From contig NZ_CP144555.1 in assembly GCF_036607905.1 (NCBI RefSeq), forward strand, positions 3,472,001 to 3,536,000: a DNA stretch of 64,000 nucleotides. The letters are read 5' to 3'. The notes under the pieces are model-generated. The model was not told the origin of the DNA and made no database searches. It saw nothing but the letters and a program-made list of their open reading frames with translations. Both the position numbers and the translations under genes were made by a program. The DNA comes from Streptomyces sp. SCSIO 75703 (GTDB lineage: Bacteria > Actinomycetota > Actinomycetes > Streptomycetales > Streptomycetaceae). Shown one piece after another: positions 48,847-58,197 of the stretch (position 1 is the first letter of the stretch; each line of letters starts with the position of its first letter).

Positions 48847-51513
48847 ATGAGCGAGCACCGTCGCAAACCGCCGCAGCCGCAGGGAGGCGGACGTGCCGCG
48901 GCCCGACGCGGTCAGTCCGGTTCCTCCGGTCGCCGTGCGGCACCGCGAGGCGCCACAAGGTCTCCGTCCGGCTCGTACGGTCCGGATGAAGAGCGCCCCT
49001 ACAGCACCCGCGCCGAGGCCCGGCGCGCGGCGCAACGAAGTGGAGGCGGCCGTCGCAGAGCGGCCGAGCCGGGAGGCGGTGGCCGGCGAGCCGCGCCCGG
49101 CGGATCGGGCCGGGGCCGTGCCGCGGCGGCGTCCGGCAGTAAACGCCTGATCGACTATCCGCGGAGCGACCGGAACGGCTGGCGGCGCTGGATGCCCTCC
49201 TGGAAGCTGGTCACCGGGCTGTGCATCGCGTTCTTCGGTGGACTGGTGGCCGCCACCGGTCTCGCGTACGCCATGGTCGGCATTCCCGACATCGCGAAGA
49301 CGGCGTCCGCGCAGAACAACGTGTACTACTGGGCGGACGGCAGCCAGATGGTCGCCACCGGTGGTGAACGCAACCGCCAGGAAGTCGAACTGTCGCGGAT
49401 TCCCAAGGAGATGCAGAACGCGGTCATCTCCCAGGAGAACCGGAGTTTCCGCACCGACAGCGGCATCGACCCCAAGGGCATCGCCCGAGCCGTGTTCAAC
49501 ATGGCCCGCGGTGGTGACACCCAGGGCGGCTCGACCATCACCCAGCAGTACGTCAAGAACGCGATGCTCGACGACCAGTCGCAGACGCTCTCCCGCAAGG
49601 CCAAGGAGATGCTGGTCTCGGTCAAGGTCGGGGCCAAGGTCGAAAAGAACGACATCCTGGAGGGCTACCTCAACTCGGCGTACTACGGGCGCGGTGCCTA
49701 CGGCATCCAGGCGGCGGCACGGGCGTACTTCAACAAGGACGCGGTCGACCTGAACGCGGGTGAGTGCGCGCTCCTGGCGGCGGTCCTCAAGGGCGCCACC
49801 TACTACGACCCGGCCGGGGCCACGTCCATCGACCCCGGGGCCACCGCCGAGGCGAACCAGAAGCGGGCGCTGCGGCAGATGCAGGACACCCTCGACAAGA
49901 TGGTCGAGTACGGTCACCTGGACCAGGCGGAGCGGGCCAAGTACACCACGCTCCCCAAGGTGCAGAACCCGCGGTCGAACACCCAACTCAGCGGGCAGAC
50001 CGGCTACCTCGTCGACCTGGCCAAGGCGTCGCTGATCAAGAACGACGTGGTCACGCAGAAGGACCTGGAGACGGGTGGCTACTCGATCTACACGACCTTC
50101 GACAAGAAGAAGGTCGAGGAGCTCGAGAAGGCGGTCCAGAAGGTCTACAAGGAGAACATCCGGCCCGAGGACCGTCCCGACACCGACACCCACGTCCAGT
50201 TCGGCGGAGCCTCCGTGGACCCGAAGACGGGCGCCATCGTGGCCATCTACGGCGGCGAGGACGCGACCAAGCACTTCACCAACAACGCCGACGTGACCGG
50301 TGCGCAGGTCGGTTCGACCTTCAAGCCGTATGTGCTCGCCGCGGCGATGAAGTGGGGGGTGCGGGACCCCGACCTCGGCGAGACCCAGGCCCAGGACGAG
50401 CGCACCGTCGTCTCCCCGAAGAGCCTCTACAGCGGCCAGAACAACCTCAAGATCAAGAACTACGACGGCACGATCTGGAAGAACGAGAAGGACGAGCAGT
50501 GGCGTCAGGTCAACGACGGTGACCAGTCGCTCGGCGAGGCGCCGGACTACAAGATCGACCTCCGTGAGGCCATGCGGGAGTCCGTGAACTCCGCCTTCGT
50601 GCAACTCGGCATGGACGTCGGCCTCGACAAGGTGAAGGAGGCCGCCATCGACTCGGGCCTCCTGAAGAGCAGTCTGACGGGCACGAACTACCCCTCCTTC
50701 TCCATCGGTGTCTCGGACCCCAGCGCGATCCGCATGGCCGGCTCGTACGCGACCTTCGCGGCCAGCGGCAAGCAGCGTGAGCCGTTCTCCGTCACCAAGG
50801 TGGTGAAGAAGGGCGAGACGATCTTCACGCACAAGTCCACGAGCAAGGACGCCTTCACGGCCAAGGTCGCGGACAACGTCACGGACGTGCTGAAGACGGT
50901 CGTCGACGAGGGAACCGGCTCCAACGCACAGCTGCCGGGCCGTGACGTGGCGGGCAAGACGGGTACGACGGACGGCAACAAGTCGGCGTGGTTCGTCGGC
51001 TACACCCCGCAACTGTCGACCGCCATCAGCATGTTCCGTTACCCGGACGACGAGACCATCAAGAACCGCACGTTCCTGGAGATGTTCGGCACCGGCGGTC
51101 AGAAGAAGATCCACGGTGCCTCGTTCCCGTCCGAGATCTGGCACGACTACATGGAGAAGGCGCTCGAGGGCGAGAAGGCGGAGCGGTTCCCGAAGCCGGA
51201 ACCGATCGGCGAGATCATCAACGACGACCCGCTGCCGAGCCCCTCCCCCACCCCGTCCGAGACGGCGGCGGAGAGCCCGTCGCCCTCGGCTACGCCCACC
51301 GAGACGACCCCCAGCCCCACCGCGCCCACGCCGAGCAGCACCTGTGGGGTGTTCACCTGGAACTGTGAAGAGGGAGACAACCGGGGCGGCGACAACGGCG
51401 GCAACGACGCCGGTGGCGCCAACGGAGGCCAGCCCTCCCCGCCTACGCCCACGGAGACGGAGGAAGAGAACCCCACCAGAGGACAAGGATTCATCGGCGG
51501 TCCGAACGGCTAG
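48847..51513 (+). CDS. Class A penicillin-binding protein
   Basis: 888 residues from ATG 48847. A ~115-residue basic cytoplasmic N-terminus (Arg/Gly/Ala) precedes one membrane helix at ~120-144. The glycosyltransferase (GT51) domain has SQENRSFRTDSGID (Glu197; Asn198 where EDxxF is usual) and GGSTITQQYVKN. The transpeptidase domain has Ser490-Thr-Phe-Lys493, SVN, and Lys704-Thr-Gly. A Pro/Ser/Thr-rich and Gly/Asn-rich tail ends the protein. It polymerises and cross-links peptidoglycan. Confidence 0.95.
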   Translation: MSEHRRKPPQPQGGGRAAARRGQSGSSGRRAAPRGATRSPSGSYGPDEERPYSTRAEARRAAQRSGGGRRRAAEPGGGGRRAAPGGSGRGRAAAASGSKRLIDYPRSDRNGWRRWMPSWKLVTGLCIAFFGGLVAATGLAYAMVGIPDIAKTASAQNNVYYWADGSQMVATGGERNRQEVELSRIPKEMQNAVISQENRSFRTDSGIDPKGIARAVFNMARGGDTQGGSTITQQYVKNAMLDDQSQTLSRKAKEMLVSVKVGAKVEKNDILEGYLNSAYYGRGAYGIQAAARAYFNKDAVDLNAGECALLAAVLKGATYYDPAGATSIDPGATAEANQKRALRQMQDTLDKMVEYGHLDQAERAKYTTLPKVQNPRSNTQLSGQTGYLVDLAKASLIKNDVVTQKDLETGGYSIYTTFDKKKVEELEKAVQKVYKENIRPEDRPDTDTHVQFGGASVDPKTGAIVAIYGGEDATKHFTNNADVTGAQVGSTFKPYVLAAAMKWGVRDPDLGETQAQDERTVVSPKSLYSGQNNLKIKNYDGTIWKNEKDEQWRQVNDGDQSLGEAPDYKIDLREAMRESVNSAFVQLGMDVGLDKVKEAAIDSGLLKSSLTGTNYPSFSIGVSDPSAIRMAGSYATFAASGKQREPFSVTKVVKKGETIFTHKSTSKDAFTAKVADNVTDVLKTVVDEGTGSNAQLPGRDVAGKTGTTDGNKSAWFVGYTPQLSTAISMFRYPDDETIKNRTFLEMFGTGGQKKIHGASFPSEIWHDYMEKALEGEKAERFPKPEPIGEIINDDPLPSPSPTPSETAAESPSPSATPTETTPSPTAPTPSSTCGVFTWNCEEGDNRGGDNGGNDAGGANGGQPSPPTPTETEEENPTRGQGFIGGPNG

Positions 51514-51536
51514 CCGACGATCCGTCCCAGACGGGT

Positions 51537-51550
51537 GTTTCACGTGAAAC
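51537..51550. other. parS site 8 (24-bp palindrome)
   Basis: Perfect GTTTCACGTGAAAC in a 24-bp perfect palindrome (51532-51555), 19 bp after the PBP stop. Confidence 0.95.
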
Positions 51551-51558
51551 ACCCGGAG

Positions 51559-51572
51559 GTTCCACGTGAAAC
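51559..51572. other. parS-like site 9 (one mismatch)
   Basis: GTTCCACGTGAAAC differs from consensus at one base. It starts 8 bp after site 8 and touches the terminator stem that follows. Confidence 0.8.
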
Positions 51573-51608
51573 GGGGGCCGCCGCACCCAGGAGGGTGCGG
51601 CGGCCCCC
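51573..51608 (+). terminator. PBP gene terminator
   Basis: A 16-bp perfect stem GGGGGCCGCCGCACCC (51573-51588) with 51593-51608 and an AGGA loop, directly after parS site 9. Confidence 0.9.
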
Positions 51609-51642
51609 GCGTGTTCCCGGAGGTATACGGCAGGATGACCCC

Positions 51643-53145
51643 ATGCCCAGTGCAGAAGCGACGCCAGTGAAGGCGCAGCAGCCGGACCCGGTCCCGCCGA
51701 CCAGGGAGGACCGGGTCGCGGCGGCCGGCAGCGAGCTGATCGGCGGCCCGCTCGGCCGGCGCGCGCTGCCGGGAACGAGCTGGTGGACACCGGTGCGGGT
51801 GATCGTGCTCGTGGCGATCGGCATGTTCGCCCTCGGGCTGGTCCAGAAGGCCCCCTGCTACAACGGGGCGTGGTTCTTCGGCGCCAGCTCGCAGTACACG
51901 CACGCCTGCTACTCGGACATCCCGCACCTGTACCAGGGCCGGGGGTTCATCGACGGCCTCGTGCCCTACTTCGACAGACTCCCCGGCGACATGGAGTACC
52001 TCGAGTACCCGGTGCTGACCGGCCTCTTCATGGAAGCCGCGTCCTGGCTCACCCCGGGGAGCGGGACCGTCCAGGCCCAGGAACAGTGGTACTGGATGGT
52101 CAACGCCGGGATGCTCATGGTCTGCGCGGTCGTCATCGCCGTCTGCGTGACCCGTACGCACGCCCGGCGTCCCTGGGACGGCCTGCTGATCGCCCTCGCG
52201 CCCGCGCTCGCGCTCACCGCGACGATCAACTGGGACCTGCTGGCGGTGGCCCTGACGGCTGCCGCGATCCTCATGTGGTCCCGGAGCCGGCCGCTGGCCT
52301 TCGGGGTCCTCCTGGGGCTGGCCACGGCCGCCAAGCTCTATCCGTTCCTGATCCTCGGCCCCCTGCTCGTCCTGTGCTGGCGCGCGGGCCGGTGGCGGGC
52401 GTTCGTGGTGGCCCTGGGCGGTGCCGCCGCCTCCTGGCTCGTGGTGAACCTGCCGGTGATGTTCTTCGCCTTCGACGGCTGGTCGAAGTTCTACACCTTC
52501 AGCCAGGAGCGCGGCGTCGACTTCGGTTCCTTCTGGCTGATCCTGGTCCAGAACTCCGATCACCCGCCCAGCACCGAGACGGTCAACACACTGGCGACGC
52601 TCCTGATGGTGCTGTGCTGCGCCGGGATCGCGGTGCTCACGCTGACGGCCCCGCGCCGTCCGCGGTTCGCCCAGCTCGCCTTCCTGATCGTCGCCGCCTT
52701 CATCCTGACCAACAAGGTCTACTCACCGCAGTACGTCCTGTGGCTGGTGCCGCTGGCGGTGCTCGCCCGGCCGAAGTGGCGGGACTTCCTGATCTGGCAG
52801 GCGTGCGAGGTGGTCTACTTCCTCGGCATCTGGATGTACCTCGCGTACACGACCAGCGGGGACTCCCACAAGGGCCTGCCGACCGACGGCTACCACTGGG
52901 CCATCGCCGTGCACCTGGCCGGCACGCTCTTCCTGTGCGTGACGGTGGTGCGCGACATCCTCCGGCCGGACCGCGACCCGGTCCGCCGCCACGGCGACGA
53001 CGACCCCTCGGGCGGCGTGCTCGACGGCGCGGAGGACGTCTTCGCGATCGGCCCCGTGGCCCGCCCCGCGACGCGGACCGCGCACTTCGAGGGAACGCGG
53101 GTGCGATGGGGCACCGCCGGAGGGCAGGTCGGCGGCTCGCTCTGA
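51643..53145 (+). CDS. Glycosyltransferase 87 family membrane protein
   Basis: 500 residues from ATG 51643. About 10-12 membrane helices (for example [60 protein letters not shown]). The sequence with [19 protein letters not shown] and the [12 protein letters not shown] motif fits GT87 polyprenyl-phosphate mannosyl/arabinosyl transferases of actinobacteria. It probably adds a sugar on the outer face of the membrane. Convergent with the alanine-racemase-like gene. Confidence 0.85.
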   Translation: MPSAEATPVKAQQPDPVPPTREDRVAAAGSELIGGPLGRRALPGTSWWTPVRVIVLVAIGMFALGLVQKAPCYNGAWFFGASSQYTHACYSDIPHLYQGRGFIDGLVPYFDRLPGDMEYLEYPVLTGLFMEAASWLTPGSGTVQAQEQWYWMVNAGMLMVCAVVIAVCVTRTHARRPWDGLLIALAPALALTATINWDLLAVALTAAAILMWSRSRPLAFGVLLGLATAAKLYPFLILGPLLVLCWRAGRWRAFVVALGGAAASWLVVNLPVMFFAFDGWSKFYTFSQERGVDFGSFWLILVQNSDHPPSTETVNTLATLLMVLCCAGIAVLTLTAPRRPRFAQLAFLIVAAFILTNKVYSPQYVLWLVPLAVLARPKWRDFLIWQACEVVYFLGIWMYLAYTTSGDSHKGLPTDGYHWAIAVHLAGTLFLCVTVVRDILRPDRDPVRRHGDDDPSGGVLDGAEDVFAIGPVARPATRTAHFEGTRVRWGTAGGQVGGSL

Positions 53146-53192
53146 GCCCCCGCGGCCCGGCGGCGCGCGCCACCTGCGGGCCGGGCAGGGGA

Positions 53193-53223
53193 AAGGCCGT
53201 ACACGAACCTCGTGTACGGCCTT
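53193..53223. terminator. Bidirectional terminator
   Basis: A 13-bp perfect stem AAGGCCGTACACG (53193-53205) with CGTGTACGGCCTT (53211-53223), loop AACCT, between convergent genes. Confidence 0.88.
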
Positions 53224-53279
53224 ACGCCGGTCCGGGGCCAGTCCGGGGCCGGTGCGGAGGCCCGGAAGCCCCGACGGCC

Positions 53280-54311
53280 TCAGCGGTCGACGATACGGTC
53301 GAACTGTGTGGTGGTGTGCCGCAGATGGGCCACCAGCTCGTCCCCGACCTGCGGCTCGGGGGCGTCCGTGGGCACGAAGAGGATCGACACCTGCATGTGC
53401 GGGGGCTCGGCGAACCACCGCTGCTTGCCGCCCCAGACGAACGGCGACAGGTTCCGGTTGACCGTGGCCAGCCCGGCCCTGGCGACCCCCTTGGCGCGCG
53501 GCATGACACCGTGCAGCGCCTTCGGCGCCTCCAGGCCGACCCCGTGGGACGTTCCGCCCGCCACGACCACCAGGAAGCCGTCGGAGGCCGCCTTCTGCTG
53601 CCGGTAGCCGAAGCGCTCGCCCTTGGCCACCCGCGTGACGTCCAGCACCGCCCCGCGGTACTCGGTGGCCTCGTGGTCGCCGAGCCAGAGCCGCGTGCCG
53701 ATCCGGGCACGGAAGTGGGTCTGCGGGAACTGCTGCTGGAGCCGGACCAGCTCGTCCGCCTTGAGGTGGCTGACGAACATCGTGTGCAGCGGCAGCCGGG
53801 CCGCCCGCAGCCGGTCCATCCAGCCGATGACCTCCTCGACGGCGTCGGAGCCGTCGGTGCGGTCCAGCGGCAGGTGGATGGCGAAGCCCTCCAGCCGGAC
53901 GTTCTCTATGGCGGCGTGCAACTGCGGCAGGTCATGTTCGGCGACGCCGTGCCGCTTCATCGAGGACATCACCTCGATGACGACCCGCGCGCCCACCAGG
54001 CCGTAGACGCCGTCGACGGACGACACCGACCGCACGACGCGGTCGGGCAGCGGCACGGGCTCCTCGCCGCGTCGGTACGGCGTCAGCACGAGCAGGTCGC
54101 CGCTGAAGAAGTCCTTGATCCGGGCGGCCTCGTACGTCGTGCCCACGGCGAGGACGTCGGAGCCCAGCCGCGTGGCCTCCTCCGCCAGGCGCTCGTGCCC
54201 GAAGCCGTAGCCGTTGCCCTTGCAGACCGGGACGACCCCGGGGAACTGCTCCTGTACGTGTTTGTGGTGCGCCCGCCAGCGCGCGGTGTCGACGTAGAGC
54301 GTGAGCGCCAT
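53280..54311 (-). CDS. Alanine-racemase-like PLP protein
   Basis: 343 residues from ATG 54311. The PLP-lysine region reads [16 protein letters not shown], as in fold-type III alanine racemases, followed by a TIM barrel ([30 protein letters not shown]). The C-terminal domain is divergent from Alr. Its position beside a FemX-like gene suggests an amino-acid supply or peptidoglycan role, but the substrate is not clear. It may share an operon with the FemX-like gene upstream (127-bp gap). Confidence 0.85.
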   Translation of the reverse strand: MALTLYVDTARWRAHHKHVQEQFPGVVPVCKGNGYGFGHERLAEEATRLGSDVLAVGTTYEAARIKDFFSGDLLVLTPYRRGEEPVPLPDRVVRSVSSVDGVYGLVGARVVIEVMSSMKRHGVAEHDLPQLHAAIENVRLEGFAIHLPLDRTDGSDAVEEVIGWMDRLRAARLPLHTMFVSHLKADELVRLQQQFPQTHFRARIGTRLWLGDHEATEYRGAVLDVTRVAKGERFGYRQQKAASDGFLVVVAGGTSHGVGLEAPKALHGVMPRAKGVARAGLATVNRNLSPFVWGGKQRWFAEPPHMQVSILFVPTDAPEPQVGDELVAHLRHTTTQFDRIVDR

Positions 54312-54437
54312 GGCCGGACCTGGGACCTTTCTCGTGGCTGTGGGTGTGGGGTCGGAACGGGGACGTCCTGGAAGGGGCCTCGGGCCCGCCGGGGACTCGG
54401 GGGCCGTCGCCGACGCTACTGGAGTCGGGCCCGCGGG

Positions 54438-55559
54438 TCAGCGGCGCGACATGTAGATGTCGAGCGCCTTGTGCAGCAGCTTGTTGAGCGGGAAGTCCCA
54501 TTCGCCGAGGTACTCGGCCGCCTGCCCGCCCGTGCCGACCTTGAACTGGATCAGGCCGAAGAGGTGGTCGCTCTCGTCCAGGGAGTCGGAGATGCCGCGC
54601 AGGTCGTAGACGGTGGCGCCGAGCGCGTAGGAGTCGCGCAGCATCGCCCACTGCATCGCGTTCGAGGGGCGCACCTCACGGCCGATGTTGTCCGAGGCGC
54701 CGTAGGAGTACCAGACGTGCCCGCCGACGACCAGCATCGTCGCGGCCGACAGGTTCACGCCGTTGTGCCGCGCGAAGTACAGCCGCATCCGGTTGGGGTC
54801 CTCGGCGTTGAGCGCCGTCCACATGCGCTGGAAGTACGAGAGCGGACGGGGCCGGAAACGGTCGCGCACCGCCGTGATCTCGTACAGGCGCTGCCACTCC
54901 TCCAGGTCCTGGTAGCCGCCCTGGACCACCTCGACGCCGGCCTTCTCGGCCTTCTTGATGTTGCGGCGCCAGAGCTGGTTGAAGTTCTTGTGCACCTCTT
55001 CCAGCGACCGGTTGGCCAGCGGCACCTGGAAGATGTAGCGGGGCTGCACGTCGCCGAAGCCGGCGCCCCCGTCCTCGCCCTGCTGCCAGCCCATGCGGCG
55101 CAGCTTGTCGGCCACCTCGAAGGCGCGCGGCTCGATGTGGTCGGCCTCGACGTCGCGCAGGCGCTTGACGTCCGGGTCCTGGATGCCCTTCTTGATGGAC
55201 GTGGCGTCCCAGCGCCGGATGACCACCGGAGGGCCCATCTTCACCGAGAAGGCGCCCTGCTGCTTGAGGTGCGCCAGCATCGGCTCCAGCCACTCCTGCA
55301 GGTTCGGGGCGAACCAGTTGATGACCGGGCCCTCGGGGAGGTACGCGAGGTAGCGCTTGATCTTGGGGAGCTGCCGGTAGAGGACGAGTCCGGCGCCCAC
55401 CATCTCGCCGGTCCGGTCGTCGAACCAGCCCAGGTTCTCCGAACGCCATTCCGCCTTTACGTCTGCCCATGCCGGGACCTGCATGTGACTCGCCGCCGGC
55501 AGGCTCTGGATGTACGCCAGATGCTGCTCGCGGCTGATGGTCCTCAGGGTCAGGGTCAT
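54438..55559 (-). CDS. femX: FemX-like peptidoglycan bridge aminoacyltransferase
   Basis: 373 residues from ATG 55559. FemABX fold: two GNAT-like halves ([80 protein letters not shown]). It transfers glycine from charged tRNA onto the lipid II stem peptide, the first residue of the Streptomyces Gly bridge to LL-DAP. Position downstream of the S6/SSB operon on the opposite strand is conserved. Confidence 0.9.
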   Translation of the reverse strand: MTLTLRTISREQHLAYIQSLPAASHMQVPAWADVKAEWRSENLGWFDDRTGEMVGAGLVLYRQLPKIKRYLAYLPEGPVINWFAPNLQEWLEPMLAHLKQQGAFSVKMGPPVVIRRWDATSIKKGIQDPDVKRLRDVEADHIEPRAFEVADKLRRMGWQQGEDGGAGFGDVQPRYIFQVPLANRSLEEVHKNFNQLWRRNIKKAEKAGVEVVQGGYQDLEEWQRLYEITAVRDRFRPRPLSYFQRMWTALNAEDPNRMRLYFARHNGVNLSAATMLVVGGHVWYSYGASDNIGREVRPSNAMQWAMLRDSYALGATVYDLRGISDSLDESDHLFGLIQFKVGTGGQAAEYLGEWDFPLNKLLHKALDIYMSRR

Positions 55560-55666
55560 TCGGGGCGCTCCTCGGGCTGGTGTGTCCCCCTGGGTACAGG
55601 GGCTCCGGCTCTCGCGCGAAGCCTACTGCGCCCTGTGAGCGCCCCGTTCGGCGTACCGCGGGAAGG

Positions 55667-55689
55667 GGCCCCGCCCTGTGGGCGGGGCC
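55667..55689 (-). terminator. Terminator after the 109-aa gene
   Basis: A 10-bp perfect stem GGCCCCGCCC (55667-55676) with GGGCGGGGCC (55680-55689) and a 3-nt loop, 6 bp beyond the stop of the minus-strand gene. Confidence 0.75.
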
Positions 55690-55694
55690 GTGGA

Positions 55695-56024
55695 TCAGCC
55701 TCCGCTGAACCCGCCGAAGGAGCCGAAGAGCCCGCCGTGGGACATGCCGAAGTAGAGCCCGATCGCGGAGGCGCCGAGTGCCAGGACGAGGCCGAAGCGC
55801 TCCCGGGTCGTCACCGAGATGAACTGGCCGTATCCGGCGGTCAGCACACCCGCGAGACCGGCCCAGGAGGCCAGCAGGTGCAGCCCCGGGAAGCCGGCCG
55901 TGACGAGGGAGAGCACTCCGAGCACCAGGGCCACGGCCAGGAGCGTGTCCTGGAGCGGGTGGGGCTTGCCGTCGGTGGCCAGCAAGCCGGTCCTGGGTTT
56001 GGCGGGTCGCGTGATCTGTGCCAT
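55695..56024 (-). CDS. Small three-helix membrane protein
   Basis: 109 residues from ATG 56024 ([20 protein letters not shown]...), with GGAGGTTCCCC upstream. Membrane helices lie at about 25-45, 50-65 and 75-95 ([37 protein letters not shown]). Gly/Phe-rich C-terminus ([11 protein letters not shown]). Corresponds in position to SCO3905. Divergent from rpsF. The function is unknown. Confidence 0.8.
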   Translation of the reverse strand: MAQITRPAKPRTGLLATDGKPHPLQDTLLAVALVLGVLSLVTAGFPGLHLLASWAGLAGVLTAGYGQFISVTTRERFGLVLALGASAIGLYFGMSHGGLFGSFGGFSGG

Positions 56025-56312
56025 GGGGAACCTCCAGCCGATGGCGGTGTGACTTCGCCCCACACTTCCGGTGTGTTACAGATTGCGTCCCCGCCCAGGC
56101 CGATTTCAACCGTGCGGCGAGGTCCGGGTACTCTGTACCGTCCGCACCGGTGTATGCCGTCGGCCGTACCGGCCGGGGCCGGGCCGCTCCCCAGGGAGAG
56201 GCCCGATTGTCAGTGGGCTCTGGTTCACTCGACGACATCGGTGCACAACGCATCGCAACCCTCCTGCCACGGAACGACCGTGGCCGCTGAGTCCAAAGGA
56301 GGTGGGTTCCAC

Positions 56313-56603
56313 ATGCGTCACTACGAGGTGATGGTCATCCTCGACCCCGATCTCGAGGAGCGCTCTGTCTCCCCGCTGATCGAGAACTTCCTCTCCGTCG
56401 TCCGTGACGGCGGCGGAAAGGTCGAGAAGGTCGACACCTGGGGCCGTCGTCGTCTCTCGTACGAGATCAAGAAGAAGCCCGAGGGCATCTACTCGGTCAT
56501 CGACCTGCAGGCCGAGCCTGCGGTCGTCAAGGAGCTCGACCGCCAGATGAACCTGAACGAGTCGGTCCTCCGGACCAAGGTCCTTCGTCCCGAGAACCAC
56601 TGA
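56313..56603 (+). CDS. rpsF: 30S ribosomal protein S6
   Basis: 96 residues from ATG 56313, with AAAGGAGGTGGG upstream. Begins [19 protein letters not shown] and ends [12 protein letters not shown]; length typical. First gene of rpsF-ssb-rpsR-rplI, a conserved operon. S6 binds with S18 to the 16S platform. Confidence 0.97.
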   Translation: MRHYEVMVILDPDLEERSVSPLIENFLSVVRDGGGKVEKVDTWGRRRLSYEIKKKPEGIYSVIDLQAEPAVVKELDRQMNLNESVLRTKVLRPENH

Positions 56604-56679
56604 GCCCTTCCGCTCAGTCGGTCCCGGGATCGAGTAGCAGCACCAGCAGCCAGCAGCAAACCCGCCGAGAGGTTCCCCC

Positions 56680-57264
56680 ATGGCAGGCGAGACCGTCATC
56701 ACGGTCGTCGGCAATCTTGTCGACGACCCCGAGCTGCGCTTCACCCCGTCCGGTGCGGCCGTCGCGAAGTTCCGTGTCGCGTCCACGCCCCGCACCTTCG
56801 ACCGCCAGACCAACGAGTGGAAGGACGGCGAGAGCCTCTTCCTGACCTGCTCGGTCTGGCGCCAGGCGGCGGAGAACGTCGCCGAGTCGCTCCAGCGAGG
56901 CATGCGCGTCATCGTGCAGGGCCGGCTGAAGCAGCGGTCCTACGAGGACCGTGAGGGCGTCAAGCGCACGGTCTACGAGCTGGACGTCGACGAGGTCGGC
57001 GCCAGCCTGCGCAACGCCACGGCCAAGGTCACCAAGACCTCGGGCCGCGGCGCCCAGGGTGGCGGCGGCTACGGAGGCGGCGGCCAGGGTGGTGGCGGCG
57101 GCTGGGGCGGTGGCCCCGGCGGCGGTCAGCAGCAGGGCGGCGGCGCTCCGTCCGACGACCCGTGGGCGACCGGCGCTCCCGCCGGCGGCCAGCAGGGCGG
57201 CGGCGGTGGCTGGGGCGGTGGCTCCGGCGGCGGTGGCGGCTACTCGGACGAGCCCCCCTTCTGA
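56680..57264 (+). CDS. ssb: Single-stranded DNA-binding protein
   Basis: 194 residues from ATG 56680. The OB-fold at ~1-110 ([51 protein letters not shown]) is followed by a Gly/Gln-rich linker and the acidic partner-binding tip SDEPPF. Coats ssDNA in replication and repair. Lies between rpsF and rpsR, as in most bacteria. Confidence 0.96.
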   Translation: MAGETVITVVGNLVDDPELRFTPSGAAVAKFRVASTPRTFDRQTNEWKDGESLFLTCSVWRQAAENVAESLQRGMRVIVQGRLKQRSYEDREGVKRTVYELDVDEVGASLRNATAKVTKTSGRGAQGGGGYGGGGQGGGGGWGGGPGGGQQQGGGAPSDDPWATGAPAGGQQGGGGGWGGGSGGGGGYSDEPPF

Positions 57265-57343
57265 GGCCGGACCGGGCCGCGAGGCTCGGCCGGGCCCAGG
57301 GACGGGCCGTACCCACACTTCTTGATCACACAGGAGAATCACC

Positions 57344-57580
57344 ATGGCGAAGCCGCCTGTGCGCAAGCCGAAGAAGAAGGTCTGCGCATTCTGCAAGGAC
57401 AAGGTCACGTACGTGGACTACAAGGACACGAACATGCTGCGGAAGTTCATTTCCGACCGCGGCAAGATCCGTGCCCGCCGCGTGACCGGCAACTGCACGC
57501 AGCACCAGCGTGACGTCGCCACGGCCGTCAAGAACAGCCGTGAGATGGCGCTGCTGCCCTACACCTCCACCGCGCGATAA
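57344..57580 (+). CDS. rpsR: 30S ribosomal protein S18 (zinc form)
   Basis: 78 residues. The zinc ligands Cys14-x2-Cys17 (KVCAFCKD) and Cys51-x2-His54 (NCTQH) mark the C+ paralogue; Streptomyces also has a zinc-free copy elsewhere. A ribosome site with CACACAGGAGAATC precedes it. 18 bp before rplI. Confidence 0.96.
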   Translation: MAKPPVRKPKKKVCAFCKDKVTYVDYKDTNMLRKFISDRGKIRARRVTGNCTQHQRDVATAVKNSREMALLPYTSTAR

Positions 57581-57598
57581 GGGAAGGGTGACCGACTC

Positions 57599-58045
57599 AT
57601 GAAGATCATCCTCACCCACGAGGTCTCCGGCCTCGGTGCCGCGGGCGACGTCGTCGACGTCAAGGACGGTTACGCTCGCAACTACCTGGTGCCGCGGAAG
57701 CTCGCTATCCGCTGGACCAAGGGTGGCGAGAAGGACGTCGAGCAGATCCGTCGTGCTCGCAAGATCCACGAGATCCAGACCATCGAGCAGGCCAACCAGG
57801 TCAAGGCCCAGCTCGAGGGTGTCAAGGTCCGTCTGGCCGTCCGCTCCGGCGACGCCGGCCGTCTCTTCGGTTCCGTCACCCCGGCCGACGTCGCTTCGGC
57901 GATCAAGGCCGCCGGCGGTCCCGACGTGGACAAGCGCCGCATCGAGCTGGGCGCGCCCATCAAGACCCTGGGCGCTCACGAGACGTCCGTGCGTCTGCAC
58001 CCCGAGGTTGACGCCAAGGTCAGCATCGAGGTCGTCGCCGCCTGA
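57599..58045 (+). CDS. rplI: 50S ribosomal protein L9
   Basis: 148 residues from ATG 57599. Typical L9 start [20 protein letters not shown] and [10 protein letters not shown], a long central helix, and a C-terminal domain ([20 protein letters not shown]). Last gene of the operon; followed by a terminator at 58073. Confidence 0.97.
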   Translation: MKIILTHEVSGLGAAGDVVDVKDGYARNYLVPRKLAIRWTKGGEKDVEQIRRARKIHEIQTIEQANQVKAQLEGVKVRLAVRSGDAGRLFGSVTPADVASAIKAAGGPDVDKRRIELGAPIKTLGAHETSVRLHPEVDAKVSIEVVAA

Positions 58046-58072
58046 GCTCCGCTCACACCGGCGTGATGCCAT

Positions 58073-58104
58073 GGGGCCGCATCCCCTCACGGGGGTGCGG
58101 CCCC
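58073..58104. terminator. Terminator between rplI and the MATE gene
   Basis: GGGGCCGCATCCCC (58073-58086) pairs with GGGGGTGCGGCCCC (58091-58104), with one mismatch and a TCAC loop, between convergent genes. Confidence 0.85.
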
Positions 58105-58146
58105 ATCGTCGTCCATGAGCGGCGAGACGCCGACGCCGGTCGGGGT

Positions 58147-58160
58147 GTTTCACGTGAAAC
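58147..58160. other. parS site 10 (30-bp palindrome)
   Basis: Perfect GTTTCACGTGAAAC in a perfect 30-bp palindrome (58139-58168) between convergent rplI and MATE genes, 34 bp after the terminator. Confidence 0.95.
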
Positions 58161-58197
58161 ACCCCGACTCGGGTGGCGTGGTGGCTTGGCGGCCCTG

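Noticed and set aside
48604..52563. A minus-strand open frame of ~1,300 codons antisense to the PBP and GT87 genes
   Set aside because: High GC makes antisense frames long; the plus strand here encodes clear PBP and GT87 motifs, and the antisense peptide is low-complexity without domains.
51783..56603. A plus-strand open frame of ~1,600 codons running into rpsF
   Set aside because: Only the final 96 codons (rpsF) are real; the rest is out of frame with GT87 or antisense to the racemase-like and FemX genes.
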